Origin: an uncultured Alistipes sp.
GTDB lineage: Bacteria > Bacteroidota > Bacteroidia > Bacteroidales > Rikenellaceae
Assembly (NCBI GenBank): GCA_947173915.1
Contig: CAMWGZ010000047.1
Coordinates: forward strand, 1 to 8,574
DNA length: 8,574 nucleotides
Direction: 5' to 3'
In this document: piece by piece, positions 5,950 through 8,574 of the stretch
Layout: every line of letters starts with the position of its first letter
Numbering within the stretch: the first letter of the stretch is position 1
Position numbers and translations under genes: made by a program
Notes under the pieces: generated by a model
Database searches by the model: none
Seen by the model: the letters and a program-made list of their open reading frames with translations, nothing else
Told to the model about the DNA's origin: nothing

Positions 5950-6576
5950 TTAGGCTAACATTGTATTCAAAATATTCTCGGCACCTTCGACCATGACCAA
6001 CGCCGAAGCGTTCATCACCTCGTACGTATTGAGGTTCGAAGCCAGCACCGCCTTCACGTAGGGAAGGTTGCGGCACGAGAGCTGGAGATTGAGGTTCGAC
6101 TCCGGCAGCACCAGCAGCACCTTCTTGTCGGCTACCTTCAGTGCCTCGGCCATAGCGACGATCGACTTGGTCTTGGGAGCGTCGAGCGAGATGCTCTCCA
6201 CTACGTTGATGGCACCGGCCTGAGCCTTGTAGGTCAGCGCGCTGCGACGAGCCAGCTGCTTGAGCTTCTTGTTGAGCTTGAAGCTGTAGTCGCGGGGCAC
6301 GGGACCGAATACGCGGCCGCCGCCCGGGAAGAGGGGCGAAAGGATGCTGCCGCAGCGGGCGCCGCCGGTTCCCTTCTGACGCTTGAGCTTGCGGGTCGAA
6401 CCTGCAACCTCGTTGCGCTGCTTGGCCTTGTGCGTACCCTGACGCTGGTCGGCCAGATACTGCTTCACGTCGAGATAAATAGCGTGGTCATTAGCCTCCA
6501 CGCCGAAAACAGCGTCCGAAAGGGTTACCTTACGACCCGTTTCCTTTCCTTGTGTGTTCAAAACAGCTAATTCCAT
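5950..6576 (-). CDS. rplD: 50S ribosomal protein L4
   Basis: L4 (208 residues; E. coli 201) folds against 23S domain I and extends a long loop into the exit tunnel opposite L22. The loop is visible as [20 protein letters not shown], then [10 protein letters not shown] (about 63-92); its RQKGTG lysine is the position tied to macrolide response in E. coli. The globular domain includes [14 protein letters not shown] and the Rossmann-like end [20 protein letters not shown]. In E. coli L4 also represses the S10 operon through a leader upstream of rpsJ. Here the most obvious leader-like structure lies between rpsJ and rplC, so any such feedback would be arranged differently; that is inference. The gene begins 2 nt after rplC. 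Confidence 0.97.
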   Translation of the reverse strand: MELAVLNTQGKETGRKVTLSDAVFGVEANDHAIYLDVKQYLADQRQGTHKAKQRNEVAGSTRKLKRQKGTGGARCGSILSPLFPGGGRVFGPVPRDYSFKLNKKLKQLARRSALTYKAQAGAINVVESISLDAPKTKSIVAMAEALKVADKKVLLVLPESNLNLQLSCRNLPYVKAVLASNLNTYEVMNASALVMVEGAENILNTMLA

Positions 6577-6578
6577 GA

Positions 6579-7193
6579 CTACTTCTCAATTGTTAAATAA
6601 GCACCTTTGGCACCCGGAATCGACCCCTTCACGAGGATGAGGTTGCTCTCGGGAATAACTTTCAATACACGCAGGTTCAGAACCTTGACCTGCTCGCCGC
6701 CCATGCGGCCGGGCAGACGCTTGCCCTTGAAGACGCGCGAAGGATAGGACGAGGCGCCCAGCGAACCGGGTTTGCGCTGGCGGTTGTGCTGACCGTGGGT
6801 CTGGCCGCCGACACCGCCGAAGCCGTGACGCTTCACGACGCCCTGAAAACCTTTGCCTTTCGAGATCCCGGTCACGTCGACCCAGTCCTCCTCCGAGAAG
6901 AGATCCACGGTGAGCGTGTCGCCGAGATTCACTTCGGGCATGCCCTTGAACTCCGCCAGCTTGCGCTTGGGAGTGGTGCCTGCCTTCTTGAAGTGACCTA
7001 ACAAACTGCTGCTGGTGTGCTTTTCACTTTTCTCGTCATAGGCAATCTGCACCGCTTCGTAGGAATCCTTCTCCACGGTTTTGATTTGCGTAACAACGCA
7101 GGGACCAGCTTCGATGACAGTGCATGGTATGTTCTTACCCTCGGCACTGTAAACGGAAGTCATTCCGATTTTCTTTCCAATAAGTCCTGACAT
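6579..7193 (-). CDS. rplC: 50S ribosomal protein L3
   Basis: L3 (204 residues; E. coli 209) binds the 3' domain of 23S rRNA early in assembly and extends a loop towards the peptidyl-transferase centre. The start [20 protein letters not shown] is diagnostic. The central [19 protein letters not shown] (107-125) and the extension [20 protein letters not shown] then PGRMGG (141-166) are typical. The Gln methylated by PrmB in E. coli (in GQNQTPG) is absent; the loop reads GASSYPS, so that modification is not expected here. The ATG at 7193 has an A-rich upstream region without Shine-Dalgarno. A 123-nt spacer with a strong hairpin separates it from rpsJ, the widest gap inside the S10 run. Confidence 0.98.
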   Translation of the reverse strand: MSGLIGKKIGMTSVYSAEGKNIPCTVIEAGPCVVTQIKTVEKDSYEAVQIAYDEKSEKHTSSSLLGHFKKAGTTPKRKLAEFKGMPEVNLGDTLTVDLFSEEDWVDVTGISKGKGFQGVVKRHGFGGVGGQTHGQHNRQRKPGSLGASSYPSRVFKGKRLPGRMGGEQVKVLNLRVLKVIPESNLILVKGSIPGAKGAYLTIEK

Positions 7194-7255
7194 TTTGTCG
7201 AATTACGTTTGTTGATATTGTATAAAGTGACTTTTCGTGTTTCGCACCCTGCGAT

Positions 7256-7292
7256 CCCGCCCGTGTCCCGCCGCACTCTTCGGTGCGGCGGG
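7256..7292 (-). promoter_or_regulatory. Strong GC hairpin with alternative partner in the rpsJ-rplC spacer
   Basis: On the minus strand CCCGCCGCAC (7292-7283) and GTGCGGCGGG (7276-7267) form a perfect 10-bp stem with a 6-nt loop, CGAAGA. A further GGGCGGG (7262-7256) just downstream could replace the 3' arm and pair with the same CCCGCC. No U-run follows, so it is not a standard terminator. It begins 24 nt after the rpsJ stop and lies about 75 nt before the rplC start, in an operon whose other gaps up to rpsN are 24 nt or less. It may be an attenuator, a repressor-protein site or a processing and stability hairpin. The pairing is certain, the role unknown. Confidence 0.6.
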
Positions 7293-7316
7293 CCGGTACG
7301 GAAAAGGGTTCTCCGA

Positions 7317-7622
7317 TCAGACCTTGATCTCGACCTCCACACCCGAAGGAAGCTCCAGCTTCATCAGCGCGTCGATGGTCTTGGGAGTCGAAGAGTAGAT
7401 ATCGAGGATCCGCTTGAAGGTGCAGAGCTGGAACTGCTCGCGCGCCTTCTTATTGACGAAGGTCGAACGGTTCACGGTAAAAATCTGCTTGTGCGTCGGC
7501 AGAGGCACCGGACCGCTGACTACGGCACCCGTACTCTTGACGGTCTTCACGATCTTCTCGGCCGACTTATCGACGAGATTGTGGTCGAAAGACTTTAATC
7601 TGATTCTAATTTTCTGGTTCAT
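7317..7622 (-). CDS. rpsJ: 30S ribosomal protein S10 (NusE)
   Basis: S10 (101 residues; E. coli 103) sits in the 30S head and, as NusE, also joins NusB in transcription antitermination and can link to NusG. The sequence [20 protein letters not shown] (5-24) and [20 protein letters not shown] (31-50) are clear family signatures. They are followed by the extended loop [15 protein letters not shown] and [21 protein letters not shown]. The start is 14 nt after the fusA stop with a purine-rich A/G spacer, so str-operon transcription very likely runs into the S10 genes. In many bacteria tuf lies between fusA and rpsJ; its absence here is the usual Bacteroidota arrangement. Confidence 0.98.
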   Translation of the reverse strand: MNQKIRIRLKSFDHNLVDKSAEKIVKTVKSTGAVVSGPVPLPTHKQIFTVNRSTFVNKKAREQFQLCTFKRILDIYSSTPKTIDALMKLELPSGVEVEIKV

Positions 7623-7636
7623 ATAATCTTTCTTCT

Positions 7637-8574
7637 TTATTCTAAATCCTTACGTTTACCACTTGCCTTCTCGATAACCTCCTTGGCAATGTTTGCCGGA
7701 ACTTCCTCGAAGTGCGAGAACTCCATCGAAGAGGTCGCGCGACCCGAAGAGATCGTACGCAGCACGGTCACATAACCGAACATTTCGGACAGAGGCACCT
7801 TCGCCTTGACCACGCGGGCGTTGCCTTTCGACTCCATGCCCGTTACCTGGCCGCGGCGCTTGTTCAGGTCGCCGATGACATCGCCCATGTTCTCCTCGGG
7901 GGTAACCACCTCGACGGACATGATCGGCTCCTTGATGACCGAACCGGCCTTGGGAGCGGCGTTGCGATAACCGTTGCGGGCGCAGATTTCGAACGACAGC
8001 TGGTCGGAATCGACCGGGTGGAACGAACCGTCCTTCAGGGTGATCTTCATCGAGTCCATCGTGTAGCCGGCCAGAGCGCCGTTCGCCATCGCAGCGGCGA
8101 AGCCCTTCTGTACCGAGGGGATGAACTCCTTGGGAATGTTACCGCCCTTGACCTCATCGACGAACGTCAGACCCATCGTACCCTCGTCGGCGGGACCGAT
8201 CTCGAAGATGATGTCGGCGAACTTACCGCGACCGCCGGTCTGCTTCTTGAACACCTCGCGGTGCTGTACGGTCTGGGTAAGAGCCTCCTTGTAATTAACC
8301 TGCGGCGCACCCTGGTTGATCTCCACACCGAACTCGCGGCGCAGACGATCGACGATGATGTCGAGGTGCAACTCGCCCATACCGCTGATGACGGTCTGAC
8401 CGCTGTCCTCGTCGGTATGTACGGTAAACGTAGGATCCTCCTCGGCCAGCTTGCCCAGAGCGATACCCAGCTTGTCGAGGTCCTTCTGCGTCTTGGGCTC
8501 TACCGCAAGACCGATCACAGGCTCGGGGAAGGTCATCTGCTCCAGAACGATCGGTGCGTTCTCGGCGCAGAGCG
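7637..8574 (-). CDS. fusA: Translation elongation factor G, C-terminal part (5' end outside the window)
   Basis: EF-G is the GTPase that moves tRNAs and mRNA through the ribosome and, with RRF, recycles ribosomes. The frame stays open to the window edge; 311 residues are visible, starting [12 protein letters not shown], and the GTPase domain and most of domain II lie outside. Domain III starts near [14 protein letters not shown] (15-28) and includes [14 protein letters not shown]. Domain IV includes [13 protein letters not shown] and the tip sequence [11 protein letters not shown] with His185, the counterpart of E. coli His583 that contacts the A-site tRNA. Domain V runs from [20 protein letters not shown] (213-232) through NKRRGQV to the end. 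An internal Met at 8536 is not the start. Gut Bacteroides also have a second EF-G; this operon copy should be the canonical one. Confidence 0.98.
   Translation of the reverse strand, partial: LCAENAPIVLEQMTFPEPVIGLAVEPKTQKDLDKLGIALGKLAEEDPTFTVHTDEDSGQTVISGMGELHLDIIVDRLRREFGVEINQGAPQVNYKEALTQTVQHREVFKKQTGGRGKFADIIFEIGPADEGTMGLTFVDEVKGGNIPKEFIPSVQKGFAAAMANGALAGYTMDSMKITLKDGSFHPVDSDQLSFEICARNGYRNAAPKAGSVIKEPIMSVEVVTPEENMGDVIGDLNKRRGQVTGMESKGNARVVKAKVPLSEMFGYVTVLRTISSGRATSSMEFSHFEEVPANIAKEVIEKASGKRKDLE

Noticed and set aside
7194..7255. Promoter for rplC in the A/T-rich half of the spacer
   Set aside because: TATACAAT resembles a sigma-70 -10 box, but no TAnnTTTG or -33 TTG with suitable spacing is present on the minus strand.
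8534..8536. ATG at 8536 as the start of a 299-residue protein
   Set aside because: The frame continues upstream with [12 protein letters not shown], which is EF-G sequence; this is an internal methionine of a gene cut by the window edge.

Overview
This window is a ribosomal-protein superoperon from a Bacteroidota genome, read entirely on the minus strand. In transcription order it runs fusA (3' part only), rpsJ, rplC, rplD, rplW, rplB, rpsS, rplV, rpsC, rplP, rpmC, rpsQ, rplN, rplX, rplE, rpsN and rpsH (first 25 codons only). The phylum call rests on four things: fusA followed directly by rpsJ with no tuf between them, lineage-typical protein forms (L2 with [10 protein letters not shown]14 without zinc cysteines, an S3 with a basic tail), few Shine-Dalgarno sequences, and a TAnnTTTG promoter in the one large gap. 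The moderately high GC content and GC-rich third codon positions would suit a Rikenellaceae/Alistipes-like member of Bacteroidales, but that finer placement is inference.

Layout from high to low coordinates: the end of the str operon (fusA, 8574-7637) is 14 nt from rpsJ (7622-7317). A 123-nt spacer with a perfect 10-bp GC hairpin follows. A compact run, rplC to rpsN (7193-835), then has gaps of 2 to 24 nt and one 1-nt overlap. The spc-type run is next broken by a 758-nt stretch without a convincing gene (834-77), and rpsH begins at 76 and leaves the window. The usual next genes (rplF, rplR, rpsE and so on) would lie beyond the left edge.

The genes supply the translocase EF-G and proteins of both ribosomal subunits. 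L2, L3, L4, L14, L16, L22, L23, L24, L5 and L29 belong to the 50S; S3, S8, S10, S14, S17 and S19 to the 30S. Co-transcription would keep their amounts matched.

No mobile element, CRISPR array, tRNA or rRNA was seen. What is out of the ordinary is noncoding: the 758-nt break between rpsN and rpsH, with a stable hairpin at its start, several further small hairpins, and a good Bacteroidota promoter with a structured leader about 155 nt long before rpsH; and the rpsJ-rplC spacer, whose hairpin has an alternative pairing partner. These are candidates for internal transcription units or autoregulatory sites, which the sequence alone cannot prove.
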